Assembly (NCBI GenBank): GCA_020161815.1
Contig: JAIUOP010000022.1
Coordinates: 1-46,464 of the forward strand
DNA from: Actinomycetota bacterium
GTDB lineage: Bacteria; Actinomycetota; Actinomycetes; Actinomycetales; Dermatophilaceae
Reading direction: 5' to 3'
Length of the DNA: 46,464 nucleotides
Positions 1 through 7,115 of the stretch are shown here, in pieces. Both the position numbers and the translations under genes were made by a program. The notes under the pieces were generated by a model. The model was not told the origin of the DNA and ran no database searches. It saw only the letters and a list, made by a program, of their open reading frames with translations. Position 1 is the first letter of the stretch. Each line of letters starts with the position of its first letter.

Positions 1-126
1 CTGGTCACGATCGCCGGCCTCCCCTTCAGCCGGCGCCGCGTCCACCACCAACTCACCACCCCCGGCTGCCGCACCACCGTCGACATCTGCACCCACCTCC
101 CGGACTGGGACGGCCCACCCTTCTGA
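1..126 (+). CDS. C-terminal end of an unrecognised protein (cut by window edge)
   Basis: Only the last 41 codons of a forward gene are inside the window. The frame is open from the first base and stops with TGA at 124-126. Nearly every codon ends in G or C, which is strong evidence for real coding in this genome. The visible tail is rich in Arg, His, Thr and Pro, has two Cys (in GCRTT and DICTH) and ends DWDGPPF. I do not recognise the family from so short a piece. It converges on the symporter gene, whose stop lies 52 bases away, and I see no clear terminator hairpin between them. Confidence 0.7.
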   Translation: MVTIAGLPFSRRRVHHQLTTPGCRTTVDICTHLPDWDGPPF

Positions 127-178
127 GCCGCGAGCCGTCGCAGAGAGGGGCACCCGCTGGGGCGAGCGAGTCCTGAGC

Positions 179-1714
179 TCAGTCGGCCGGTCGGGAGCGG
201 CGCACGTCCACACCCTCGGGCGTGTGGAGCCGCACGAGCAGCCGTGTCGTGCCGGCCGGCACCGAGCGGGGTGTCGCCAGCGAGACCACGACCGTGACGA
301 GGACGGCCAGGGGCACCGTCCAGGCCGCCGGGGTCGACAGGATCGCGCCGAGCCAGCCCTCGAAGGGGCCCCAGACGATCGACGCGCCCACCGAAAGCGT
401 TGCCGCGCAGGCGCCCACGACGAGACCGGTCGCGGCGCCACGACGTGACAGGGAGCGCCACCAGACGCCCAGGATCAACAGGGGCGCAAAGGTCGACGCC
501 GCCACGGCGAACGCCAGGCCCACCATCGTTGCCAGGCCGATCGGGTCCGCGAGGCGACTCACGGCATACGGGACGACCACAGCGGCAGCGGCGGCGATGC
601 GGAAGCCGAACGGCATACCGGCGTCCCCGCCGGTGGCGCGGGCGAGCCAGGGGCGCACGAGGGACTGGTCGAGCACGCCCGTCACCGACATGGCCACGCC
701 CGAGGCCGTCGAGAGCAGCGCGGCGAAGGCGCCGCCGGCGAGGATCGCCGTGAGCAGGTCCCCGCCCAGCCCGCCGACGACCAGGCCGGGCAGCCGCAGC
801 ACGATCGTGTCGGTGCGGAACCCGGCGGGCAGGGTCGGCAGCTCGACCCGTCCCAGCACCCCGTAGATCGGGGGGATGACGTAGAACAGCCCGAGCAGGG
901 CCAGGACGTTGACCGTGGTGCGGCGAGCGCCGACGCCGTCAGGGTTGGTGTAGTAGCGCACGAGCACGTGCGGCAGGCCCATGGTGCCCAGGCACAGCGC
1001 GACCATCGTCGAGTAGACGCGATAGGTGGGGTGGTCCCCGGGCTCACGGGGCGTGAGCGCCAGGTGCCACGAGGGGTCGGGGCTGACCGGTGCCGGGTGA
1101 CCCGAGCGCCACCACAGGGCGAGCAGGATGCACGCGGGGATGGCGAGCGCGCTGAGCTTGATCCAGTACTGGATCGCCTGCACGAACGTGATCGAGCGCA
1201 TCCCACCGGCCCCGACGGCGAGGGCGACGACGATCGCCACGACCGTGCCGCCCACCCACCCCGGCACGCCGGCCACGTGCTGGAGCACGAGCGAGGCACC
1301 CTGGAACTGGGGGATGAGGTAGAGCCAGCCGATCGCCACCACGAGCACCGACGCGATCCAGCGCACCCGGCTGGACTGCAGCCGTGCCTCGGCGAAGTCC
1401 GGCAGGGTGAAGGCGCCGGACCGGCGCATCGGCGCCGCCACCATGACGAGGAGCACGAGGTAGCCCAGCGTGTAGCCGACGGGCAGCCAGAGCTGGTCGA
1501 CACCGAAGTCGTAGATGAGTCCCGCGACACCGAGAAAGGAAGCGGCAGAGAGGTATTCGCCGCCGATGGCGCTGGCGTTCATGCGCGGCGACACGCTGCG
1601 CCCGGCGACGTAGAAGTCGCTCGTCGCCCGGGACAGGCGCAGCCCCAGCCCCCCGAGGATGAGGGTGAGGAGGCAGACCACCCCGACGGCGACCAGCGAC
1701 AGGGGCGCGCTCAC
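179..1714 (-). CDS. Sodium:solute symporter, acetate/monocarboxylate type (ActP/MctC-like)
   Basis: Predicted 511-residue polytopic membrane protein of the SSS family, probably importing acetate or another short monocarboxylate with Na+ or H+. About 13 hydrophobic segments run through the protein. The segment with SAIGGEYLSAASFLG near residue 50, the motif GLPHVLVRYYT and the long final helices match the ActP/MctC branch. The GTG start is chosen because it overlaps the TGA of the upstream DUF485 gene (GTGA); a longer reading would add a proline/arginine-rich stretch unlike the family. It is the last gene of a kinase - LytTR regulator - DUF485 - symporter operon, so the two-component system probably controls carboxylate uptake. 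The substrate is inferred from the family only. Confidence 0.88.
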   Translation of the reverse strand: MSAPLSLVAVGVVCLLTLILGGLGLRLSRATSDFYVAGRSVSPRMNASAIGGEYLSAASFLGVAGLIYDFGVDQLWLPVGYTLGYLVLLVMVAAPMRRSGAFTLPDFAEARLQSSRVRWIASVLVVAIGWLYLIPQFQGASLVLQHVAGVPGWVGGTVVAIVVALAVGAGGMRSITFVQAIQYWIKLSALAIPACILLALWWRSGHPAPVSPDPSWHLALTPREPGDHPTYRVYSTMVALCLGTMGLPHVLVRYYTNPDGVGARRTTVNVLALLGLFYVIPPIYGVLGRVELPTLPAGFRTDTIVLRLPGLVVGGLGGDLLTAILAGGAFAALLSTASGVAMSVTGVLDQSLVRPWLARATGGDAGMPFGFRIAAAAAVVVPYAVSRLADPIGLATMVGLAFAVAASTFAPLLILGVWWRSLSRRGAATGLVVGACAATLSVGASIVWGPFEGWLGAILSTPAAWTVPLAVLVTVVVSLATPRSVPAGTTRLLVRLHTPEGVDVRRSRPAD

Positions 1715-2085
1715 CGGTGGTCCAGCGCCGCGCGGAAGTCGCTCTCGACCCGCTCGGCCTGGCGGGTGTACCAGCCGGCGAGCAGCCACGTGACGGGATA
1801 GACGAGGACCCCGAGAACCAGCCAGGGGAAGGGGATGCCGAGGAGGGTGAGGTGACGCACCGAGGGGATCGCGATGAGCAGCACCGGCAGGCCGCCGATG
1901 CTCGCCACCGCCAGGCCGAGGACGATCGCCGCGAGCCGGAACTGCGCCCGCATGAGCCCCTCGAGGTAGACGTCGCCGAGGCCGGTCTGCTCGTCGAGGT
2001 CGCGCGCCAGGGAGGTCGCCGCCGGCCGCGTCGGGCCTCGCCGGGCACTCGTCACGCGGACCCGTCGGGGCGGCGTCGTCGTCAC
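1711..2085 (-). CDS. DUF485-family small membrane protein paired with the symporter
   Basis: 124-residue protein with a soluble Arg/Thr/Pro-rich N-terminus (about residues 1-45) and two hydrophobic helices (about 52-75 and 82-104), followed by the charged tail RQAERVESDFRAALDHR. Proteins of this kind sit directly before ActP/MctC-type symporters in many bacteria (YjcH, MctB-like) and are thought to help the transporter. The GTG start overlaps the stop of the response regulator gene by four bases, and its own TGA overlaps the GTG of the symporter, so all three are probably translationally coupled. A second GTG ten codons downstream is a possible alternative start. Function beyond association with the symporter is unknown. 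Confidence 0.8.
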   Translation of the reverse strand: MTTTPPRRVRVTSARRGPTRPAATSLARDLDEQTGLGDVYLEGLMRAQFRLAAIVLGLAVASIGGLPVLLIAIPSVRHLTLLGIPFPWLVLGVLVYPVTWLLAGWYTRQAERVESDFRAALDHR

Positions 2086-2846
2086 GGGCGCCGCAGCGGC
2101 CGCCGCAGGAGCAGGTCGCGCAGTTCCTTCGTATGCCGTCGGCTCACCTGGAGCACGGTGCTCCCGATCACGACGGCGCACCGGCCGTGGTCCATCCGGA
2201 CCTCGGTGACGTGGGGGAGGGCGACGAGCGTGCTCCGGTGGATGCGGACGAATCCGTGCTCGGCCCACTGCTGCTCGAGCACCGAGAGCGGGATCCGCAC
2301 GAGGTGGCTGCCCGCGTCGGTGTGCAACCGTGCGTAGTCACCCTGCGCCTGGGCGAAGCGGATCTGGCTGCGGGAGATGAAGCGCGTCACGCCGCCGAGC
2401 TCGACCGGGATCGTCTCGTCGGCGACCTCTGCCTCGGCGCCCGCCGCCCCGGGGTCGGAGTCCTCGACGCGCGCCACGACGCGCCGGATCGCCTCCGCCA
2501 GGCGCGCTTCGCGGACCGGCTTCATCACGTAGTCGGTCGCGCCCAGGGTGAAGGCATCGACGGCGTGCTGCTCGTGGGCCGTGACGAAGACGATCTGCGG
2601 CTGGGTGGAGAAGCGGGCGATCACGCGGGCCAGCGCCATCCCGTCCAGGCCCGGCATCGAGATGTCGCTGAAGACCACGTCGACGTCGCGCGAATCGAGC
2701 ACGCCCAGGGCCTCGGTGCCGCTCGAGGAGGCGATGACCTCACCGATCCGCTCGTCCTGGCCGAGCAGCCAGGTGAGCTCGGACAGCGCAGGCAGCTCGT
2801 CGTCGACGACGAGTGCGGTCAGCCCGGGCGATGTCACGGTGACCAA
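2082..2846 (-). CDS. LytTR-type response regulator
   Basis: 254-residue DNA-binding response regulator. Residues 8-125 form a CheY-like receiver with the acidic pair in VVDDE, the phospho-acceptor Asp in FSDISMPG and the Lys of YVMKPV. Residues about 150-250 form a LytTR domain, with the typical regions FISRSQIRFAQAQGDYARLH and FVRIHRSTLV. It lies between the LytS-like kinase and the DUF485/symporter pair, which it probably activates when the cell senses a carboxylate. The start is uncertain: the frame opens with TTG at 2846, without a clear ribosome site, and a GTG nine bases further in is an alternative. The gap to the kinase gene (63 bases) holds one copy of the dispersed GTATGCCG octamer at 2882-2889. 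Confidence 0.9.
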   Translation of the reverse strand: MVTVTSPGLTALVVDDELPALSELTWLLGQDERIGEVIASSSGTEALGVLDSRDVDVVFSDISMPGLDGMALARVIARFSTQPQIVFVTAHEQHAVDAFTLGATDYVMKPVREARLAEAIRRVVARVEDSDPGAAGAEAEVADETIPVELGGVTRFISRSQIRFAQAQGDYARLHTDAGSHLVRIPLSVLEQQWAEHGFVRIHRSTLVALPHVTEVRMDHGRCAVVIGSTVLQVSRRHTKELRDLLLRRPLRRP

Positions 2847-2909
2847 AATAGTCCGCGAGGGGCGCGCATGGCGGGTGCGGACGGCATACGGAGTGGAGTC
2901 AGTCGGGAG

Positions 2910-4103
2910 TCAGTCGGCGGCGGCGACGTCCGGGGCGAACTTGGGCACGAGGAAGCTCACCTTCGTGCCCGCTCCTTCGGCGGTCTCGACGACGAGGCCG
3001 TAGGAGTCGCCGTAGACCTGGCGCAGGCGGGCGTCGACATTGCCCAGTCCGATCGATCCGGTCTCGTGGGTGTCGTCGAGGACCCGCTGGATGGTGTGGG
3101 GATCGGAGCCGACGCCGTCGTCCTCGATGCTGATCTCCGCGAGGTGCCCACGGTCGCTGGCCGTGATCGTCACGTGCCCGATGCCCTCCTTGCCGGCGAG
3201 GCCGTGACGGACGGCGTTCTCCACCAGGGGCTGGATCGCGAGGTAGGGGACCTTGACCGGGAGGACCTCCGGGGCGATGAGCAGGCTCACCCGAAGGCGC
3301 TCCCCGAACCGGGCCTGCTCGAGGACGAGGTAGCGCTCGACGTTGCGCAGCTCCTCCTGGAGGGTGGTGAAGGCACCTCCGCGCCGCAGCGCGTAGCGGG
3401 TGAAGTCGGCGAACTCGAGGAGGAGCTCGCGGGCCCGGGCCGGATCGGTGCGGACGAACGAGGCGATCGCCGCGAGGCTGTTGTAGATGAAGTGGGGGCT
3501 GATCTGGGCGCGCAGGGCCCGCAGCTCGGCCTCCATGACACGCGTGCGGTCCTTGCCGAGCTCGGCCAGCTCGAGCTGTGCCGAGAACCAGACCGCGACC
3601 TCCTCGGTCGCGCGGGTCAGGCCGGCCGAGGCGCGATCGGTGTAGGCCGTGATCACGCCGAGGACGCGGTCGTCGGAGACGATCGGGGCACTGACCGCCG
3701 CGGCCAAGGGGCAGTTCGGGTCGCTGCACGCGACCTCGTCGTGGTCCGCGACCGTCGTGCGCCCGCTGGCGAGGGTGGCGGCGATGATCGCGTCGGTGCC
3801 GTCCCGGTGGTGGTCGCCCGGACCCGTCCATGACAGCAGTCCGGCGTGGTCGGAGATCGCCAGCGACGCCGCCCCGAGCAGCGCGAGCAGGTGGCGCCCC
3901 GCCCGGTCCGCCGCCTCTGGGGTGAGCCCCTCGGAGAGGTGGCGGGCGGCGAGGGAGGCCTGGTGGAGGGTGGAGTAGGTCGCCTGGTCGACGGCGGAGA
4001 TGAATCCGCGGCGGCGCTGGCGGCGGGCGAGCCAGAGCATGAGCCACAGCAGGAGCATCGCGCCGGCGACGACGATCGCCGTGGGGACGTCGAAGCTGCG
4101 CAT
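2910..4103 (-). CDS. LytS-type sensor histidine kinase with GAF-like input
   Basis: 397-residue membrane-anchored kinase. One N-terminal hydrophobic helix (about residues 9-24) is followed by the basic stretch RRQRRRGF. A GAF-like domain with a CSDPNCPLA segment comes next. The His_kinase domain (PF06580 type) has the phospho-His in ISPHFIYNSL, and the HATPase region has the N box LVENAVRHGL and the G box EDDGVGSDP. This layout is the actinobacterial partner of LytTR regulators placed before ActP-type transporters. The ATG at 4103 is used because longer in-frame extensions run into the divergent thioesterase gene 24 bases away. The signal sensed cannot be read from sequence; the Cys pair in the GAF region could bind a metal or sense redox (inference). 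Confidence 0.88.
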   Translation of the reverse strand: MRSFDVPTAIVVAGAMLLLWLMLWLARRQRRRGFISAVDQATYSTLHQASLAARHLSEGLTPEAADRAGRHLLALLGAASLAISDHAGLLSWTGPGDHHRDGTDAIIAATLASGRTTVADHDEVACSDPNCPLAAAVSAPIVSDDRVLGVITAYTDRASAGLTRATEEVAVWFSAQLELAELGKDRTRVMEAELRALRAQISPHFIYNSLAAIASFVRTDPARARELLLEFADFTRYALRRGGAFTTLQEELRNVERYLVLEQARFGERLRVSLLIAPEVLPVKVPYLAIQPLVENAVRHGLAGKEGIGHVTITASDRGHLAEISIEDDGVGSDPHTIQRVLDDTHETGSIGLGNVDARLRQVYGDSYGLVVETAEGAGTKVSFLVPKFAPDVAAAD

Positions 4104-4114
4104 GCCCGGCAGCC

Positions 4115-4120
4115 TAGAGT
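4115..4120 (+). promoter_or_regulatory. Candidate -10 element of the thioesterase gene
   Basis: TAGAGT lies 7 bases before the GTG start at 4128. This fits a leaderless transcript, common in actinobacteria. No good -35 is visible, so this is a weak call. Confidence 0.35.
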
Positions 4121-4127
4121 CTGTGGG

Positions 4128-4952
4128 GTGAGTGAGTTCGATCAAGCGGTGGCCCTCGGTGGTGATGCGGACCTGCGCACGGCCGTGCTGGGCGAGGGAT
4201 GGCTGATCGGGGGAGCCATCAACGGTGGACTCCTCATGGCCCTCGGCGCCCGCGCGATGACCGAGGCCGTCACGGCCGCCGGGGGTGGCGCCGACGCGCT
4301 CGCCTTCAGCGCCTACTTCCTCTCGGCCAGTCAGCCCGGTCCGGTCCAGCTCACTCCTGAGGTGCTGCGGGTGGGACGCGCCCTGTCGACCGCCGGGGTC
4401 TCCCTGTCCCAGGACGGCCACGAGCGCGTCCGGATGCTGGGCACCGTCGGGGACCTCGGTGCCATGTCCGAGCCGGTCAACCGGCAGCAGCCTGCGCCGG
4501 CCCTGCCCGATCCCGACCAGTGCATTCCCTTGTCGATGGGTCCGCCCGAGATCGTGTCGACGATCAAGATCATCGACCGCCTCGATGCCCGACTCGACCC
4601 GGCCACCGCCGGCTTCGGCATGGGCCAGCCGAGCGGTGAGGGCGAGCTGCGTGGGTGGATCCGCTTCGCCGACGGGCGCGAACCGGACGCGCTGGCGCTG
4701 CCCTGCCTGCTCGATGCCTTCCCGCCGGTCGCCTTCGACCTCGGGGTCCTCGGCTGGGCGCCGACGATCGAGTTCTCCGGCCACCTCCGGGCCCGCCCCG
4801 CGCCCGGGTGGTTGCGGATCCGGCTCACCACGACCAACGTCAGTGGTGGCCTCCTCGAGGAGGACTGCGTCATCTGGGACTCCACGGACCGCGTGGTCGC
4901 CCAGTCGCGGCAGCTCGCCGGGATCCGTATGCCGTCCGGTCCCGTCGCGTGA
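4128..4952 (+). CDS. Acyl-CoA thioesterase (TesB-like double hotdog)
   Basis: 274-residue soluble protein of the actinobacterial thioesterase family, predicted to hydrolyse acyl-CoA thioesters in the cytosol. The first hotdog half carries the helix region GEGWLIGGAINGGLLMALGARAM (residues about 22-44). The second half (about 160-274) has the WAPTIEFSGHLRA and WLRIRLTT strands and ends with the typical dimer-face segment ending SRQLAGIRMPS. The GTG start at 4128 follows a candidate -10 by seven bases and leaves only 24 bases to the divergent kinase gene. Its TGA overlaps the GTG of the Fic-like gene (GTGA), so the two are probably one transcript. Substrate chain length cannot be read from sequence. 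Confidence 0.8.
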   Translation: MSEFDQAVALGGDADLRTAVLGEGWLIGGAINGGLLMALGARAMTEAVTAAGGGADALAFSAYFLSASQPGPVQLTPEVLRVGRALSTAGVSLSQDGHERVRMLGTVGDLGAMSEPVNRQQPAPALPDPDQCIPLSMGPPEIVSTIKIIDRLDARLDPATAGFGMGQPSGEGELRGWIRFADGREPDALALPCLLDAFPPVAFDLGVLGWAPTIEFSGHLRARPAPGWLRIRLTTTNVSGGLLEEDCVIWDSTDRVVAQSRQLAGIRMPSGPVA

Positions 4953-5833
4953 CCGCACGCGTAGGCACCGGGGGCCCGCACGTGGGGCCAGCCGCGGTCG
5001 AGGCGGCCGCGGCCATCGCCGCGTGGCCGGAGGTCGCCGAGGCGGTGGAGGAGGCGCGCGAGGCGTGCACCCGACTGCGCTGGCACCAGGCGCTCCGGCG
5101 TCGCATCCCCGAGGCAGCCGCCGAGAGCCGGGTCCGGGGTGCCTCGGCGTCGGGTGACCTCGAGGGTGCCCCGTTGTCGGCCGACATCGTGCGCGACCTC
5201 ATGCGGGGAGCCGCCACGTGGCACGACCCGCTCGACCCCGTCGAGGAGGTCATGAAGGGCGTGGTCGCCGCCACTGCGGAGACCGAACGCGCCGCGACCC
5301 TGGTCCGACAGTCCCCCCTGCAGGTGTTGGCGCGACTGCACACCGTCGCTGCCGCCGAACTCGTGCCCGCCGACGAGCTGGGCCGCCCCCGTCTGGCGGG
5401 GGAGGGCTCGGAGGAACTCGTGCTCGTCTCGCCCGCCCCCGAGGCGGCCCAGGCCCGGGACCGCCTCGCCGGGGTCGTCGCACTGGTGGACGCCCTCGAC
5501 GCACTGCCCGTCCCCGTCGTCACCGCGCTCGTCCATGCCGAGGTCATCACGGCGCGGCCGTTCACGCGCGCCAACGGGGTCGTGGCCCGCGCCCTGGAGC
5601 GGGTCCTCGTCGTCGCCGGGGGCCTGGACCCCACGGGTGTCGCCGTCCCCGAGTTCGGGCACGCCGTCGGAGGGGGGCCCGCGTACTTCGGTGCGCTCAC
5701 GGCATACGCACGTGGCGACCGCGCGGGGGTCACGCTGTGGCTGACGCACGCCATCGGGGCCCTGGTCCGCGGCGCCCAGGAAGGGGAGCGGATCGCCGAC
5801 GCCGTTCTGGCGGGGCGGCTCGGGGGCGGCTGA
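4949..5833 (+). CDS. Fic-fold protein with degenerate catalytic motif
   Basis: 294-residue, Ala/Val/Glu-rich, largely helical soluble protein. Near residue 200 the segment HAEVITARPFTRANGVVAR sits where Fic enzymes have HPFx(D/E)GNGRxxR. Pro, Phe, Asn, Gly and the final Arg are kept, but the catalytic His is Arg, the metal-binding acid is Arg and the phosphate-binding Arg is Val. It is therefore unlikely to transfer AMP and may be a structural or regulatory pseudoenzyme. The preceding helices (DPVEEVMKGVVAATAETER and QVLARLHTVAA) also fit a Fic core. The GTG start overlaps the thioesterase stop by four bases. It precedes the ssd/tad cluster by about 550 bases. Fic homology is my reading of one motif and the helical pattern, hence the moderate confidence. 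Confidence 0.6.
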   Translation: MTARVGTGGPHVGPAAVEAAAAIAAWPEVAEAVEEAREACTRLRWHQALRRRIPEAAAESRVRGASASGDLEGAPLSADIVRDLMRGAATWHDPLDPVEEVMKGVVAATAETERAATLVRQSPLQVLARLHTVAAAELVPADELGRPRLAGEGSEELVLVSPAPEAAQARDRLAGVVALVDALDALPVPVVTALVHAEVITARPFTRANGVVARALERVLVVAGGLDPTGVAVPEFGHAVGGGPAYFGALTAYARGDRAGVTLWLTHAIGALVRGAQEGERIADAVLAGRLGGG

Positions 5834-6021
5834 CTGGAGGTCTCCGGCCCGACCGCTATGCGGAAATCATCGATGAGGCACGGCTGAGGAACGGAATCCG
5901 TTGGTTCTTCGATTCGGTTGATTCTGGTCCGTGAATGGGATTCACTATCCCCATCGCTCCCCTCAGGGGTTGCAGCGAAGGGCGGACCGGCTTCTCCCCC
6001 CCGGAGCTCGGCTCGCTCGAC

Positions 6022-6281
6022 GGCCCCAGTTGTCCCCCCGACTGGGGCCGTCCCATTTCCCCGTGAGTTCGCCGCAGTCGGGTGGGCCCACCCCCGACTG
6101 GGGCCGTCCCATTTCCCGTGAGTTCGCCGCAGTCGGGTGGGCCCACCCCCGACTGGGGCCGTCCCATTTCCCCGTGAGTTCGCCGCAGTCGGGTGGGCCC
6201 ACCCCCGACTGGGGCCGTCCCATTTCTTGGCCTGTATGCCTCGTCGGGTGGGCCCACCCCCGACTGGGGCCGTCCCATTTC
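6022..6281. repeat. Tandem repeat, 55/56-bp period, five copies, each with a hairpin
   Basis: The 25-base core beginning CCCCCGACTGGGGCC and ending CATTTC occurs at 6035, 6091, 6146, 6202 and 6257, a spacing of 56, 55, 56 and 55 bases. Between the first four cores the spacer is nearly identical (CCGTGAGTTCGCCGCAGTCG followed by GGTGGGCCCA). The last spacer is partly replaced by unrelated sequence. Each junction makes a strong dyad, for example 6075-6100, where CAGTCGGGTGGG pairs with CCCACCCCCGACTG around the palindrome TGGGCCCA. Upstream, GGCCCCAGT (6022-6030) pairs with ACTGGGGCC (6041-6049). There are no unique equal-length spacers and no direct-repeat/spacer pattern, so this is not a CRISPR array. 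Confidence 0.92.
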
Positions 6282-6298
6282 TTGATCCGTCGACCACC

Positions 6299-6340
6299 TT
6301 TTCCACACGTCCTCGCCGACAGGGTGTGTCCTCCACAGGG
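6299..6340 (+). promoter_or_regulatory. Composite TCCACA / GGGTGTGTC element, copy 1 (before ssd)
   Basis: TTTTCCACAC is followed by GGGTGTGTC starting exactly 20 bases after the TCCACAC, and by another TCCACA starting 30 bases after it, then an AGGG tract. The same three parts with the same spacing recur before the pilin gene at 9530-9579. CACAC and GTGTG form an inverted repeat with two helical turns between half-sites. The TTTTCCACA part resembles an actinobacterial DnaA box. It probably controls the Tad cluster; no regulator can be named. Confidence 0.55.
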
Positions 6341-6389
6341 GGCATCGCGAGCGAGCGTGAGGGTGAGCGGAGCCACGACCGTGGCGACC

Positions 6390-7115
6390 ATGACCAGTCC
6401 CGTCATCAGTGTCACTGCCGCCTCCGGAGGGCTCGGCGCATCGACCCTCGCGGCGGCGCTGGGGGCGGCCCTCGCCAAGCGGCACGGCCGCTCGATCCTG
6501 GTCGACCTTGACCTCGACGGCGGAGGCCTCGACGTCACCTGCGGGGTCGATCACCTCGACGGGCTCCGCTGGCCCGACCTGGCCCAGGTCCGCGGACCGG
6601 TGCCCGTCGGAGGGCTCGTTGCCGCGTTGCCCGAGCGGCGCGGCTGCAGCGTGTTGGCGGCGGGAGCCTCCCGGGTGCGCCCGGCCGAGCCCGGGCCCGG
6701 CAGCGCCGCTGTCGAGGACGTGCTCGATTCACTCGCGTCGTCGGGAGATCCGCTGGTGCTCGACCTCCCGCGAGCGCGCCTGGGTGCGCTCCGCACGCCT
6801 GCCTCGCCGTGGCTCCTCCTCACCGGGACGCGGACGCGCGAGCTGGCCGACCTTGACGTCCTCGTGACCCGGATGTCCGCGGTCCTGCCGGAGTCACACC
6901 TTGGTGCCACTGTGGTCGTGACCACCGGCCGGCAGCCGCCTGCCGCCCTCGTCGCCGCCGTCGAAGCACATCTCGGTCTCACGCACCTGGCCCACATCGC
7001 GCGCGACTCGTCCCTGTCGCCGGCGATCGAACGCGGCCACTGGCCGAGCTCGCGGGCGTTCGCGGACGCGATCTCAGCGGTGCTCGACTGGACCTGGCGT
7101 CGGGTGGTCGCGTGA
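6390..7115 (+). CDS. ssd: Ssd/CpaE-like ParA-fold protein of the Tad cluster
   Basis: 241-residue MinD/ParA-fold protein of the septum-site-determining (Ssd)/CpaE group that heads actinobacterial tad clusters and is thought to help position or assemble the pilus machine. The N-terminal P-loop reads TAASGGLGASTLAAAL: the deviant Walker A glycines are kept, but both conserved lysines are missing, as is usual in this group. The later strands ILVDLDLDGGGLDV and PLVLDLPRARLG occupy the switch and Walker B positions. The start is uncertain: ATG at 6390 is used, but GTG at 6381, with GGAG eight bases before it, is a good alternative. Its TGA overlaps the GTG of tadA. Confidence 0.8.
   Translation: MTSPVISVTAASGGLGASTLAAALGAALAKRHGRSILVDLDLDGGGLDVTCGVDHLDGLRWPDLAQVRGPVPVGGLVAALPERRGCSVLAAGASRVRPAEPGPGSAAVEDVLDSLASSGDPLVLDLPRARLGALRTPASPWLLLTGTRTRELADLDVLVTRMSAVLPESHLGATVVVTTGRQPPAALVAAVEAHLGLTHLAHIARDSSLSPAIERGHWPSSRAFADAISAVLDWTWRRVVA

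Larger units (their letters stand above)
5834..6389. other. Gene-free 556-base stretch before the Tad cluster
   Basis: No convincing gene is present here. Bases 5860-5960 are clearly less GC-rich than the rest of the window and contain a perfect palindrome GTGAAT-GGG-ATTCAC at 5931-5945 and a short dyad ACGGAATCCGT near 5891. From 6022 to 6281 lies the hairpin-bearing tandem repeat, annotated separately. From 6299 to 6340 lies the composite TCCACA element, annotated separately. Open frames across the repeat encode only repeated Gly/Pro/Trp-rich peptides in several frames at once, as expected from repetitive non-coding DNA. Confidence 0.75.

Noticed and set aside
6022..6281. CRISPR-like array
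   Set aside because: Spacers are repeated rather than unique, the repeat is not flanked by cas genes, and each unit contains its own hairpin.
5931..6540. Open frames across the tandem repeat with repeated Trp/Gly/Pro motifs
   Set aside because: All frames on both strands are open because the unit is GC-rich; peptides change frame between 55- and 56-base units and resemble no protein.
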